Assembly: GCA_947624265.1 (NCBI GenBank)
Contig: CANQJQ010000007.1
Location: 1-32,257, forward strand
Source: Candidatus Gastranaerophilales bacterium
Lineage (GTDB): Bacteria > Cyanobacteriota > Vampirovibrionia > Gastranaerophilales > Gastranaerophilaceae
DNA length: 32,257 bases
Direction: 5' to 3'
The stretch's first letter is position 1; each line of letters begins with the position of its first letter. The notes beneath the pieces are model-generated. The model had not been told where the DNA came from and did no database searches. It saw only the letters and a list, made by a program, of their open reading frames with translations. Below, piece by piece: positions 16,207-25,473 of this stretch. The position numbers and the translations under genes are program-made.

Positions 16207-16311
16207 CTATATTTTTTCTTTTAATTCTTTTTGCGCTTTAATAAAAATCTTTGTACCGCATATAACTATAGCAATTGCAATTACACTTAAACAAATATCA
16301 AAAATATTCAT
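16207..16311 (-). CDS. 34-aa putative single-pass membrane protein (not in ORF track)
   Basis: AGGAG-ttata-ATG on the minus strand; MNIFDICLSVIAIAIVICGTKIFIKAQKELKEKI*; hydrophobic helix then basic tail. Confidence 0.55.
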   Translation of the reverse strand: MNIFDICLSVIAIAIVICGTKIFIKAQKELKEKI

Positions 16312-16371
16312 TATAACTCCTTTAAAATTTGTTTATAAAAATTTTAACATATATTATATTACTATATAATT

Positions 16372-16533
16372 AAAATATTTTAATTACGCCAGCTCGGAAC
16401 TTCGAATAATGAAAATCTGAATTTCAGTATAGGCTCGCGAACTCACTTCGTTCATACAACGCTCGCCTTTGACTTTTCTTCAATTCGATTTTCAATTATT
16501 CTTCGTTATAGCTTGCTTTAATTAAAATATTTT
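16372..16533. repeat. 162-bp imperfect palindrome with AT-rich terminal inverted repeats (MITE-like)
   Basis: AAAATATTTTAATTAcgccAGCT at left and AGCttgctTTAATTAAAATATTTT at right are inverted copies; inner arms GAATAAT(t)GAAAATC / GATTTTCAATTATTC and AGGC..GCCT continue the palindrome. Confidence 0.65.
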
Positions 16534-16561
16534 TATTATTATTCGATTACGCTTAGCTAAA

Positions 16562-16822
16562 CTAAGGCTTTTCTAAAAAATCTTCGGGGAGTTCATTATC
16601 TAATAATTTTCCAAATTCTTCAAAATTCAAGCCTAAACCTTTGATTATCTTTGATATATTGTAAAATGATGCTTTTGTTTTAGCATTGATTATGTCATCA
16701 TATGTTGTCATTGGTATTTCATTTTCATAACAAAGTTCGGTATATTTAATACCTTTTTCATTTTTTACTGTATTTATTACCTTTGAAATTGCTAAATATA
16801 ATTTTTTTGTATCATCTTGCAT
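16562..16822 (-). CDS. Small HTH (XRE-like) protein
   Basis: LAISKVINTVKNEKGIKYTELCYENEIPMTTYDDIINAKTKASFYNISKIIKGLGLNFEEFGKLL. Confidence 0.75.
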   Translation of the reverse strand: MQDDTKKLYLAISKVINTVKNEKGIKYTELCYENEIPMTTYDDIINAKTKASFYNISKIIKGLGLNFEEFGKLLDNELPEDFLEKP

Positions 16823-16889
16823 TTTATTAATAATAATGCTAATATCAATTTAATTTACCCGAAGTGTCGGGGTAGGAAGTGAGGTAAAA

Positions 16890-17102
16890 TTAAAATTCAA
16901 AAAGTTCTTTAGGGTGGATATTTAATGCTTTTGCAATATCAAATATTACCAACACGGGAACGTTAATTTCTGCCCGTTCAACCATTCCGATATAATTTCT
17001 CGTCTTATTAACTAATTCAGCTAATTTTTCTTGAGAAAAGCCTTTATATTTTCGTATATCTCGGATATTTTTGCCCAGTTTCTTTTGGTAATTTTTATTC
17101 AT
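16890..17102 (-). CDS. XRE-family HTH transcriptional regulator
   Basis: LGKNIRDIRKYKGFSQEKLAELVNKTRNYIGMVERAEINVPVLVIFDIAKALNIHPKELFEF. Confidence 0.92.
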   Translation of the reverse strand: MNKNYQKKLGKNIRDIRKYKGFSQEKLAELVNKTRNYIGMVERAEINVPVLVIFDIAKALNIHPKELFEF

Positions 17103-17130
17103 AAATTAATAATGTTTTATTTTTTTGCCA

Positions 17131-17168
17131 TTTTCTACCAAGCCAGATTTGTCATAAATGGTAAAAAG
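17131..17168. promoter_or_regulatory. Candidate operator dyad between divergent XRE gene and 17217 gene
   Basis: TTTTCTACCA-N18-TGGTAAAAAG inverted repeat in the divergent intergenic region. Confidence 0.4.
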
Positions 17169-17216
17169 AATAATTAAATAGGATAATTACAGATAAAAAA
17201 ATTAAAAGGATAAAAA

Positions 17217-17672
17217 ATGAAAAACATAAAACTAAATCCGAAGCAAATAGTTGACCTAATTAATAATAAACGAGTATTTTTAGGTTCCGGTGAGGTTGTT
17301 GAACTTTTGGATGACGAAATCATTTATAACAATAACGGGCGAATATCAAGACTGAATAACCTTAACCTTAAATTTTCGGAGCCCGAAGAAGATAATCCTT
17401 TTTTAAGAAAATTACTGTGCGAATACTTTAACTGCGAGACTTTTGAAATTATTTGCGTTGAAGCAACAATCCAAGATGCGGAATTCAGAATAAGATTTTC
17501 TCCCGAAAAAGAATTGAGAATTATTGTTCTTACTGAGGCTATGGCTAAATATAATTTGAGAAACCAGCTTGACTTTGATGAAAATTATAATGATTTTGTT
17601 TCAAAAGACCGCATCGGGCAGTATCGCAGAATAAATAATACAAATTACTTTTATCGTTGGGAAAATCCGTAA
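17217..17672 (+). CDS. Hypothetical protein, 151 aa
   Basis: SD 'aaagga' upstream; coherent coding composition; no family recognised. Confidence 0.7.
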   Translation: MKNIKLNPKQIVDLINNKRVFLGSGEVVELLDDEIIYNNNGRISRLNNLNLKFSEPEEDNPFLRKLLCEYFNCETFEIICVEATIQDAEFRIRFSPEKELRIIVLTEAMAKYNLRNQLDFDENYNDFVSKDRIGQYRRINNTNYFYRWENP

Positions 17673-17701
17673 AATCAGGCGGTGTCTTGTAATTACTTTA
17701 T

Positions 17702-18694
17702 TTAAGCGTTTTCTATTATTTTTTTATGTTCATCTTTCCACTGGTAAGAGATTTCATAAGCGAGATTATTTTCTATAGCAAGTTTTTTCATTAAGATTGC
17801 CTGATTAATTATATCTTCATTGATATTGCCGAAAGGACTGTTTGGATTATTTGCGCTATTTGATTCACAGTCTATCACAATGTGTTTTACACCCGCTTCT
17901 TTGCATTTTTCAATAAATTGACGAATGTCATTTTCGTTTGCACTCATAGAAAAGAAAATATATTTAACAAAAAGCATATCGGGGTATTGAGCGTATTTTT
18001 TAATATTTTCCCAAACTCTGTTAAAGTTGTTCTGCCTTTTTATTTTAATATATGTTTCTTCTGTCCCCGAATCAGGGCTGATTTGAATACTCATGGAGCC
18101 GTCTTTTAACCCTTCAAGAATTACGTTTGAAAACTCAATCCCCGAAGAATTTATTGCCTGTCTTATATGATTTTTATGGAAGAATTCGGCTATATCTTCA
18201 AACTCCGAGCATAATAATGGTTCACCTCCGCCCCAGTTTATAAGGCAGTCTTCATTAAACATTTTTTCTTTCATCATTTGTTTTATTACGGGCAGAAGCT
18301 GAAATTTTATATCTTCTGTTTTCATTCCTATACCGCAATATATACAGTTGGAATTGCACTTTGTAAAATGGTTAATCGTAAAGAATTTAATTTGTTTTTC
18401 ATATTCAAATTTAGGAACTGTTTGTTTTGTTAAAAATTTACATCCATGGCAGACGCCGTTAGGTTTTTGGTTTGATGTCATAATTCTGTCAAGGTGCTTA
18501 AGATATATTTCAAGATTAATTTTATTGGGCATGCGGGCAATAAACGGCGGAGAATAAGGGGTTTTGGTGCAATGGCAGCATTTATGCACGCTTAAAGGCC
18601 AAAAAAGTACATCTTCATATATCCTCGGGCAGAATAAAAGCTCTTTTCCCGCCCATTTTTTATTAAATTTATTTATTTTAAATCTTTTAAACAT
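17702..18694 (-). CDS. Radical SAM protein with N-terminal cysteine cluster (paralog of 10540-11535)
   Basis: KCNSNCIYCGI, INWGGGEPLLCSEF, SPDSGTEETYIKIKRQNNFNRVWENIKKY; N-terminal HKCCHC and VCHGCKF. Confidence 0.88.
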   Translation of the reverse strand: MFKRFKINKFNKKWAGKELLFCPRIYEDVLFWPLSVHKCCHCTKTPYSPPFIARMPNKINLEIYLKHLDRIMTSNQKPNGVCHGCKFLTKQTVPKFEYEKQIKFFTINHFTKCNSNCIYCGIGMKTEDIKFQLLPVIKQMMKEKMFNEDCLINWGGGEPLLCSEFEDIAEFFHKNHIRQAINSSGIEFSNVILEGLKDGSMSIQISPDSGTEETYIKIKRQNNFNRVWENIKKYAQYPDMLFVKYIFFSMSANENDIRQFIEKCKEAGVKHIVIDCESNSANNPNSPFGNINEDIINQAILMKKLAIENNLAYEISYQWKDEHKKIIENA

Positions 18695-18806
18695 AAGTCG
18701 ATTATATCAAATTGAAATATAAAAAAAAATAATTAATACATTAAACAGAGTATTTAAAATACCCGCAAAAAAGTACATACTTAAATATGTAGAAAAGGCG
18801 GTAAAG

Positions 18807-20168
18807 TTGTACAACACTATATACCCAAATTATGTAAATAATTATTTTGGGGCTAATAACAGGCGGATAACAAGGAAGCAGGAGGAGGAGAAAAGTCCCT
18901 CTCAAACCTTGCAAAAAGCTGAGAATGAACCTCAGCAGGATAAACATGCGCCAAAAGACGGGGGAATGTATTTCCCAAACGGCGAAAAAACCGCTATAGA
19001 TTATACCAGAAGACAAATAAATATTGATCAGGTTATAAAAGATTTCAGGAATACCGCCAATGCAATAGGTGTTCCCGAGGAGTTAAAATCGGAAGTAAAC
19101 GGATATTTATCTTTAGTTGAAAGCCAGTCCCGAAAAGATGCGCCTAACCCGCAGATAATTCAATCAAATATAAAAACGGCATCCAAACTTTTGGATGAAT
19201 ATATAACAAATACGCTGAAAAAACCTTCAAGAGTTGTTGAAAATTGGGTGGATACACTGTTTTTACAAGAGGTTGATTATAAAAGCGCAATAAAACCGAC
19301 TGAAGAACCTGCAGAGGAAATTACCGACCCGACTCATGACGTTATTGAAGAAGAAACGGTTGAACCTGAAGTAATACCGAATGACCAACCCAAAAAAGGT
19401 TTTTATGTTCCCTCTGACGCGGATTTAAAACAGTTATTAACCGAAGCAAAAAGCTTTGCAAATAATAATAACAAAGAACACGCACTTTATTTGTTCCAGC
19501 AGGCTATGGATTATGCCGAACAAATAGGCGATTATCAGGCATGTGCAATAATTCATTATGAACAGGGGAAAATATATGACAGCTTTAACAGGCTTGAAGA
19601 TGCCCTGTATAATTACGACAGAGCTGCTAAACAATCAAATGATAACAATATAAAAGCAAGAGCTCATATATCTATGGGTAAAATCTATGATGATTTTATT
19701 TATTTTAAGCCTGCAGTTGACCATTATTGTGCTGCGGTTTCTTTTGCGGGAGAGTCTGATAACTTAAAACTGCAAACAAAAGCCTTAACCGATTTGGCTC
19801 AAATACACACAGACAGGTATGAAAAAGATAATGCCGTTATGTTTATTTCTTTTGCTTCCGCAATAGCGGAAGAAACAAAGGATAATAAGGTGAAGGGGTA
19901 TACATATTCTAAAGGCGCACGCAATTATACAAAATTGAATGATAAAGCACGGGCATTAAAATATTACGGAAATTCTGCTCAAGCATATTCTCTGGTTGAG
20001 GATAATGAGAATTTGGCTAAAAATTACCGAGATGCCGCGCAAATTATGCTCGGGTACGGCAATAAAGCAAAAGCAAGAACCTTATTATCTAAAGCATATA
20101 CTGCAGCGCAAAAAACGGATAATACCGTTTTAAGACAAGAAATAACGCAAAAAATTGCTGCTTTATAA
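18807..20168 (+). CDS. Tetratricopeptide-repeat protein, probable TTG start
   Basis: Repeats such as ACAIIHYEQGKIYDSFNRLEDALYNYDRAAKQS, KARAHISMGKIYDDFIYFKPAVDHYCAAVSFA, GYTYSKGARNYTKLNDKARALKYYGNSAQAY. Confidence 0.85.
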   Translation: MYNTIYPNYVNNYFGANNRRITRKQEEEKSPSQTLQKAENEPQQDKHAPKDGGMYFPNGEKTAIDYTRRQINIDQVIKDFRNTANAIGVPEELKSEVNGYLSLVESQSRKDAPNPQIIQSNIKTASKLLDEYITNTLKKPSRVVENWVDTLFLQEVDYKSAIKPTEEPAEEITDPTHDVIEEETVEPEVIPNDQPKKGFYVPSDADLKQLLTEAKSFANNNNKEHALYLFQQAMDYAEQIGDYQACAIIHYEQGKIYDSFNRLEDALYNYDRAAKQSNDNNIKARAHISMGKIYDDFIYFKPAVDHYCAAVSFAGESDNLKLQTKALTDLAQIHTDRYEKDNAVMFISFASAIAEETKDNKVKGYTYSKGARNYTKLNDKARALKYYGNSAQAYSLVEDNENLAKNYRDAAQIMLGYGNKAKARTLLSKAYTAAQKTDNTVLRQEITQKIAAL

Positions 20169-20245
20169 ATTTTAAGTTTTTTTCAAAAATAGACAAAATT
20201 CATTTTTTCGATTATAAAAGTAATAACCGAAAAAAAGGAATATAT

Positions 20246-21589
20246 ATGAAAATAGTTATATATGGCGCAAATGAAACTGCAGGCTTGATTGCGGCAAGTT
20301 TATTTGAAGATCACGATATAATTGTAATAGATGACGAATCAAACGTTAATGATGATATACAAAAACTTGATATAGAATACGTACAGGGAACTGGTTCAAA
20401 TATCGCACTTTTGGAGAAAATCGGAATAAAAGATGCGGATATTTTTATTGCCTGTACGGATAATGATGAAGCTAATATAGTTGCATGTCTGACCGTTACG
20501 AATATGACAAAACTTAAAACAGCTTGTTTTGTCAGTAAAAAAGAAAATGTTGAGTCTTTATCACTTGTCAGAGGTTCAAAATATCAGCGTGAACTTATGA
20601 TTGATTATGTTCTATGGCCGGAAGAACTTATGACTCAAGAAATTTTCAGAATAATTACTGTCCCTAACGCTATAGATGTTGAAAATTTTGCTAACGGTAA
20701 AGCAAGATTGCTTGAGTATAGAGTAGTAGAAAGCACAAATTTCATAAACAAAAAAGTAAAAGATTGCAGCTTTCCTGAAGAAACACTTATTGTGGGTATT
20801 ACAAGAGATGATACGCTTTTTATCCCTAACGGTGATACCGAATTAAAACTGAATGATAAAGTTATATTTATGGGTTCATCCTATTCTTTGGATATATTGG
20901 CAAATAAATTTTTTCAGGAAAAAAATGATGTTAAGCAGGTAACTATTATCGGAGGTGGTAATGTAGGTTTAATGCTTGCTCAAAACCTTGAAAAAGCCAA
21001 TATGAAAATAAAAATTATTGAATATGATTATGACAGATGTGTTGAACTGACCGAAAACTTAAAAAATACACTTGTAATAAACGGTGATGGTGCTAACTTT
21101 GCTCTGTTGGAAGAAGAACGGGTTAATGAATCGGATGTTGTTGTTTGTGTTACAAATAATGATGAAAAAAATCTTCTTTGCTCTTTATTATCTAAACAAT
21201 TGGGTGTCGATAAAGTTATAACAAGGGTTTCTAAAAATGCTAATGCAAATCTGTTTGAAAAAGTAGGCATTGATGTTGCTATTTCTCAAAACAGAGCTGC
21301 TATTGATGAAATTGAAAATCATTTGATTAAAACTGAAGTAGAAATTCTTGCAACCGTTGAAAGAGGACAGGGGAAACTTTTGGAAATATGTATTCCTTTT
21401 GATTTTAAAACTAATATGATTATGAACCTGAAACTTCCGTGTGAAGCAATAATAGCAATTATCCAACGAAGAAACAGAGTAATAATCCCCAGAGGTACTA
21501 CTCAAATAATGCCGTTTGATAACTTAATGGTATTTACAACTCAAAAAAATGCAGATGCAGTTTTAAATTACTTTAAAAGGTGTGTTTAA
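20246..21589 (+). CDS. trkA: Trk-type potassium uptake regulatory subunit (two RCK/NAD-binding domains)
   Basis: MKIVIYGANETAGLIAASLF...VQGTGSNIALLEKIGIKDADIFIACTDNDEANIVACL and second domain VTIIGGGNVGLMLAQNLE...INGDGANFALLEEERVNESDVVVCVTNNDEKNLL. Confidence 0.94.
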   Translation: MKIVIYGANETAGLIAASLFEDHDIIVIDDESNVNDDIQKLDIEYVQGTGSNIALLEKIGIKDADIFIACTDNDEANIVACLTVTNMTKLKTACFVSKKENVESLSLVRGSKYQRELMIDYVLWPEELMTQEIFRIITVPNAIDVENFANGKARLLEYRVVESTNFINKKVKDCSFPEETLIVGITRDDTLFIPNGDTELKLNDKVIFMGSSYSLDILANKFFQEKNDVKQVTIIGGGNVGLMLAQNLEKANMKIKIIEYDYDRCVELTENLKNTLVINGDGANFALLEEERVNESDVVVCVTNNDEKNLLCSLLSKQLGVDKVITRVSKNANANLFEKVGIDVAISQNRAAIDEIENHLIKTEVEILATVERGQGKLLEICIPFDFKTNMIMNLKLPCEAIIAIIQRRNRVIIPRGTTQIMPFDNLMVFTTQKNADAVLNYFKRCV

Positions 21590-21592
21590 TAT

Positions 21593-23077
21593 ATGAATTA
21601 CCGCAATATATTTAATACTATAAGTTTGATATTAAAATATATAGCCGTATTAATGCTTATACCCTGTATATGTGCGATTGTGTTTAAGGAATGGAATGCA
21701 TATCAGCCGTTTGTTCTTGCTTCGGTCGTATCTTTTTTGTTAAGTATAATACTTAGAGACCGTTCAAATACCGAAGATTTTAATAAAATTACAAAAGGAG
21801 AAACACTTGCTACAGTACTATTTTCGTGGGTGATTTTTGCCTTAATTTCTGCAATACCCTACTTGTATTATGGTTTAAGTCCTATAAATGCTTTATTCGA
21901 AAGTGTTTCGGGAGTAACTACAACAGGTGCAACAATATTAACGGATTTTAGTTTATATCCCAAAACCATGTTCTTTTGGCGCTCGTTCAGTCAATGGTTA
22001 GGCGGTATGGGAATATTAGTATTATTTATAGCAATACTTCCGCAATTTGCAATAGCCGGCAGACAGATGTTTTTTGCGGAATCCCCAGGAGCCGGCACGA
22101 CAGAAAGTAAATTGACTCCGAGAATAAGACAAACCGCAGCTGCTTTGTGGAGTATTTATTTTGTTTTGACGCTCTTAGAGGTGGTTATATTATACTGGCT
22201 TGGCATGCCTTTGTTTGATGCTATCTGTAATTCTTTTTCAACCGTTGCAAACGGAGGATTTTCACCTGCTGCCGATAGTATAATGCAATACGGCGACCCA
22301 AAATACTTGTGGACCGTAATCGTTTTTATGTTTCTTGCGGGTACCAACTTTGCCTTACAGTATAAAATTTATGTTAAAAGAAATATTCTTGCTCTCTTTA
22401 AAGATTATGAATTTAAACTGTATTTCTTTACCGTTTTGATATTTACAATATTAATAACAATAGTTCTTATATCTTCTAATATGTATAAGTTTACAAAGGC
22501 ATTTGAAGATGCTTTATTTCAGGTTGTATCAATAATAACCACAACCGGTTTTTACACGGTAGATTATAATGAATGGGATTTGAGAGCCAAATTAATATTA
22601 TTTATATTAATGTTTTGCGGTGCTTCAATCGGATCGGCATCAGGAGGTTTAAAATTATTAAGATTAATCTTCATTTTTAAATACTTGAAACGCCAAGTTT
22701 CAAAAATTTTTCACCCTAACGGCGTTTATCCCGTGAAAATTAACAGAGTTATTATAAATGAAGATATAGTAAGGCAAATGATATCTTTTGTAATTTTTTA
22801 TTATACGATTTTTGCAATAACAGCAGTATTATTAACATTTATTGAAGAGAATACAATTGTTGGGATTTCAAGTGCTATTGCTTCTTTAGGTAATGTAGGT
22901 CCCGGGTTCGGTTCAATAGGGCCTACAGGAAATTTTGCCGATATGCAAAATCTTTCAAAATTAATATGTATGATAAATATGCTCGTGGGGCGTTTGGAAT
23001 TAATCCCGTTTTTGGCATTATTACATCCTGATTTTTGGAGCTTTAAAAAAATAAAAAACTTGCCAAAAAAACAATAA
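21593..23077 (+). CDS. trkH: Trk-type potassium transporter membrane subunit
   Basis: ALFESVSGVTTTGATILTDF, FWRSFSQWLGGMGILVLFIAILP, AICNSFSTVANGGFSP, SIITTTGFYTVDYNEWD, GNVGPGFGSIGPTGNF. Confidence 0.95.
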   Translation: MNYRNIFNTISLILKYIAVLMLIPCICAIVFKEWNAYQPFVLASVVSFLLSIILRDRSNTEDFNKITKGETLATVLFSWVIFALISAIPYLYYGLSPINALFESVSGVTTTGATILTDFSLYPKTMFFWRSFSQWLGGMGILVLFIAILPQFAIAGRQMFFAESPGAGTTESKLTPRIRQTAAALWSIYFVLTLLEVVILYWLGMPLFDAICNSFSTVANGGFSPAADSIMQYGDPKYLWTVIVFMFLAGTNFALQYKIYVKRNILALFKDYEFKLYFFTVLIFTILITIVLISSNMYKFTKAFEDALFQVVSIITTTGFYTVDYNEWDLRAKLILFILMFCGASIGSASGGLKLLRLIFIFKYLKRQVSKIFHPNGVYPVKINRVIINEDIVRQMISFVIFYYTIFAITAVLLTFIEENTIVGISSAIASLGNVGPGFGSIGPTGNFADMQNLSKLICMINMLVGRLELIPFLALLHPDFWSFKKIKNLPKKQ

Positions 23078-23111
23078 ATATGATACAATTTCCTTGTTAT
23101 AAAATAGTTTT

Positions 23112-23789
23112 GTGAGTCGTATGTTTAGAAAAACTTGTTTATTAGGAATAGTAGTATTAATAGCTGCTTATATACTGAAAATATTCGTAGTATCTTGTAT
23201 GAATATGGAGTTAGGTGAGTTTAAACCTGTAGCAACAATATTCTTGCTGGATATTTCAGCTTCAAACAGAGGTATTCTGGAACAACAAGAGCAGACAATA
23301 TTAAAAATATCAAAAAGACTTGATAGTGAAGATTTAAATTTGATATATGTTGTAACACAAGATGCTTATAATATATATAGCGGTAATCCTCACAAACTTG
23401 TTCAAATAAAGAAAACAATGCAAAAACAAGGAGAGTTTGATAAAGAAAAATGGGGTACGGCTTATGGTCTTGCTCTGAAAAAAGCAATCGGTGATGCATT
23501 AATATATGAACAAGAAGGGTTCAGACCGGCCATTATAGTTTTGGGTGATCTTGAAAATGAAGGAGATGTTACAAAACAGATTAATTGGAATACGCTGCCA
23601 AAAAATATTCAAAAAACTTTGAAATATACACCTGATTTAACATTGGCATTTTTATATGCACATCCTCAAAAATTAGATGTTGTTCGTCAGTCAATCTTGC
23701 CTGTTATGGGAGATAAAAATCTTATTTTGGCATCGGAAGAAAATGTAGATTTAGCTATTAGAAAAATTTTGGAAGCTATAGGAAGGTAA
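23112..23789 (+). CDS. von Willebrand factor A-like protein, membrane-anchored or possible lipoprotein
   Basis: N-terminal hydrophobic stretch ending VVSC; MIDAS-like DISAS, GT, and VLGDLENEGD; GTG or internal ATG start. Confidence 0.65.
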   Translation: MSRMFRKTCLLGIVVLIAAYILKIFVVSCMNMELGEFKPVATIFLLDISASNRGILEQQEQTILKISKRLDSEDLNLIYVVTQDAYNIYSGNPHKLVQIKKTMQKQGEFDKEKWGTAYGLALKKAIGDALIYEQEGFRPAIIVLGDLENEGDVTKQINWNTLPKNIQKTLKYTPDLTLAFLYAHPQKLDVVRQSILPVMGDKNLILASEENVDLAIRKILEAIGR

Positions 23790-23797
23790 AATTTTAA

Positions 23798-25471
23798 ATG
23801 AAAGTTGTTATAACTTCAAAAAATAATGAAAAAGTGTTTAATAATACAAATGTTATCAATATCGGTACAGCTCGTAATTGTGATTATAAATTGGATTTAG
23901 ATTTTGACTTGATTGTTTCACTGCAAAAATTAGAATCCGGAAGATGGCAGATAGTGAACAATTTCCAAAGCGACAGAATACTTTTTAAAGGACAACCTAT
24001 AGGAAAAACCATTGAAATTATAGGCTCCATTTGTAAATTGATGATAGCTGATACAGAAGAATTTATAGGTATTAAAATAACTGTGGGCGGAACAAATCCT
24101 AAAATTGTTTCGGGTTCTTTAGAACTTGCAAACAGAAAAAATGCCGAAAAACTTAAGCGTGAATCTCAAAAAACAATATCGATGATTGAAGATGAAGAGA
24201 TTAATGAACAAGATATAAAAACATTGTATGGTGATGGAGTTGGCGCTACAACTAAAATTAAAATAGACAGAAAAAAAGCTGATATTGAACGCAGAAGATC
24301 ACTGGTAACAAAAGAAATTGCTTATAAATCAAATGATTTAAGAGCAAAACTGGCACAGAATGAATTAATACTTGGTGTTTTAAACTTGCTCATAGCTTTT
24401 GTACCGCTGGCTATGGCATATATTTTAAAGGATATTATCAGACTGGAATCTTTAAACGGTCAGTTGCAGAATAAAATCTTATGCTTGGTATCAATATCAT
24501 TTATTATAATTACTTTATTGTTAAAACAAGGTCAATTTTTGGTACTTCAACAAAAAGGAAAATCAAGACTTTCCGCTTCTAATGTATTGATACAAAGATT
24601 ATGTTTATTATCATCTTGCGGTATTTTCGCAATGATAATAATAGCGTCATTAGCGGAATTAATGGTTCATACTTATAATTTACCGTTGTTAATACCTCAG
24701 ATGTTGTTATTATGTACATTTTTATGTATATTTTTAGGCATATTTGCCGGATTTACAAAAAATATGATAGCAGAAAGCGGTGAAGAACTTGACAGCTATG
24801 AATCAAGAGAAGATTTTCAGGCAGTAATTAAAGATTATCAGCAATGGATAAATTTATATGTAAACAACATAACCAAGAAAAAATTAAAAGATATAAATAA
24901 CAAAATATTTAATCTGCAATTAAAATCTTATTTGGAATTTTTCCTTGGTGTAATTACTGCTCCTTTCTTGGGATATGCGGTATCCCAAACATTGGGTGAA
25001 ATATTCCCTGAAGCTGCAGGATTTATAAGACTTTTAGGCGGAACATTAAAATTATCACCTATGTTCCTTGCTTTAGCGTCAATGATGATTATTTTTGCCT
25101 TCCATTGTTTTGCTACATCCTTTGCAACAACAAAAAGAATAAATGCTTCTAATGTAATAAAACAGGATGGTTTTAGTGATTATAATATACACGGAGTTAC
25201 CATTCACGGTGTAGAAAGCAGCAGAACTCTTAAAAAAGAAGCTAAAAAATGGTTACTGATAGCTATAGGTGTTATTATTATTGAATATACATTAAACGTT
25301 ACTTATTTCGTGGGAGTAATGGGCGGTGATATCTTAAATATGGTTATATGTGCTTTAGGGGCAGCTTTACCAACCGTTATTCTTATTATGGAAACCACAA
25401 TGCTTGGTAATACTAAATTTGAAATTATAATTCGTGAAGAATTATTGGAAAAAGTTGATAAGGATTATTAA
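23798..25471 (+). CDS. FHA-like N-terminal domain plus multi-pass membrane protein
   Basis: NVINIGTARNCDYKLDLDFDLIVSLQKLESGRWQIVNNFQSDRILFKGQPIGKTIEI resembles a divergent FHA beta-sandwich; several hydrophobic helices follow. Confidence 0.6.
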   Translation: MKVVITSKNNEKVFNNTNVINIGTARNCDYKLDLDFDLIVSLQKLESGRWQIVNNFQSDRILFKGQPIGKTIEIIGSICKLMIADTEEFIGIKITVGGTNPKIVSGSLELANRKNAEKLKRESQKTISMIEDEEINEQDIKTLYGDGVGATTKIKIDRKKADIERRRSLVTKEIAYKSNDLRAKLAQNELILGVLNLLIAFVPLAMAYILKDIIRLESLNGQLQNKILCLVSISFIIITLLLKQGQFLVLQQKGKSRLSASNVLIQRLCLLSSCGIFAMIIIASLAELMVHTYNLPLLIPQMLLLCTFLCIFLGIFAGFTKNMIAESGEELDSYESREDFQAVIKDYQQWINLYVNNITKKKLKDINNKIFNLQLKSYLEFFLGVITAPFLGYAVSQTLGEIFPEAAGFIRLLGGTLKLSPMFLALASMMIIFAFHCFATSFATTKRINASNVIKQDGFSDYNIHGVTIHGVESSRTLKKEAKKWLLIAIGVIIIEYTLNVTYFVGVMGGDILNMVICALGAALPTVILIMETTMLGNTKFEIIIREELLEKVDKDY

Positions 25472-25473
25472 TA

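Noticed and set aside
21028-21505. Minus-strand ORFs opposite trkA
   Set aside because: Shadow ORFs; trkA coding is clear on the plus strand.
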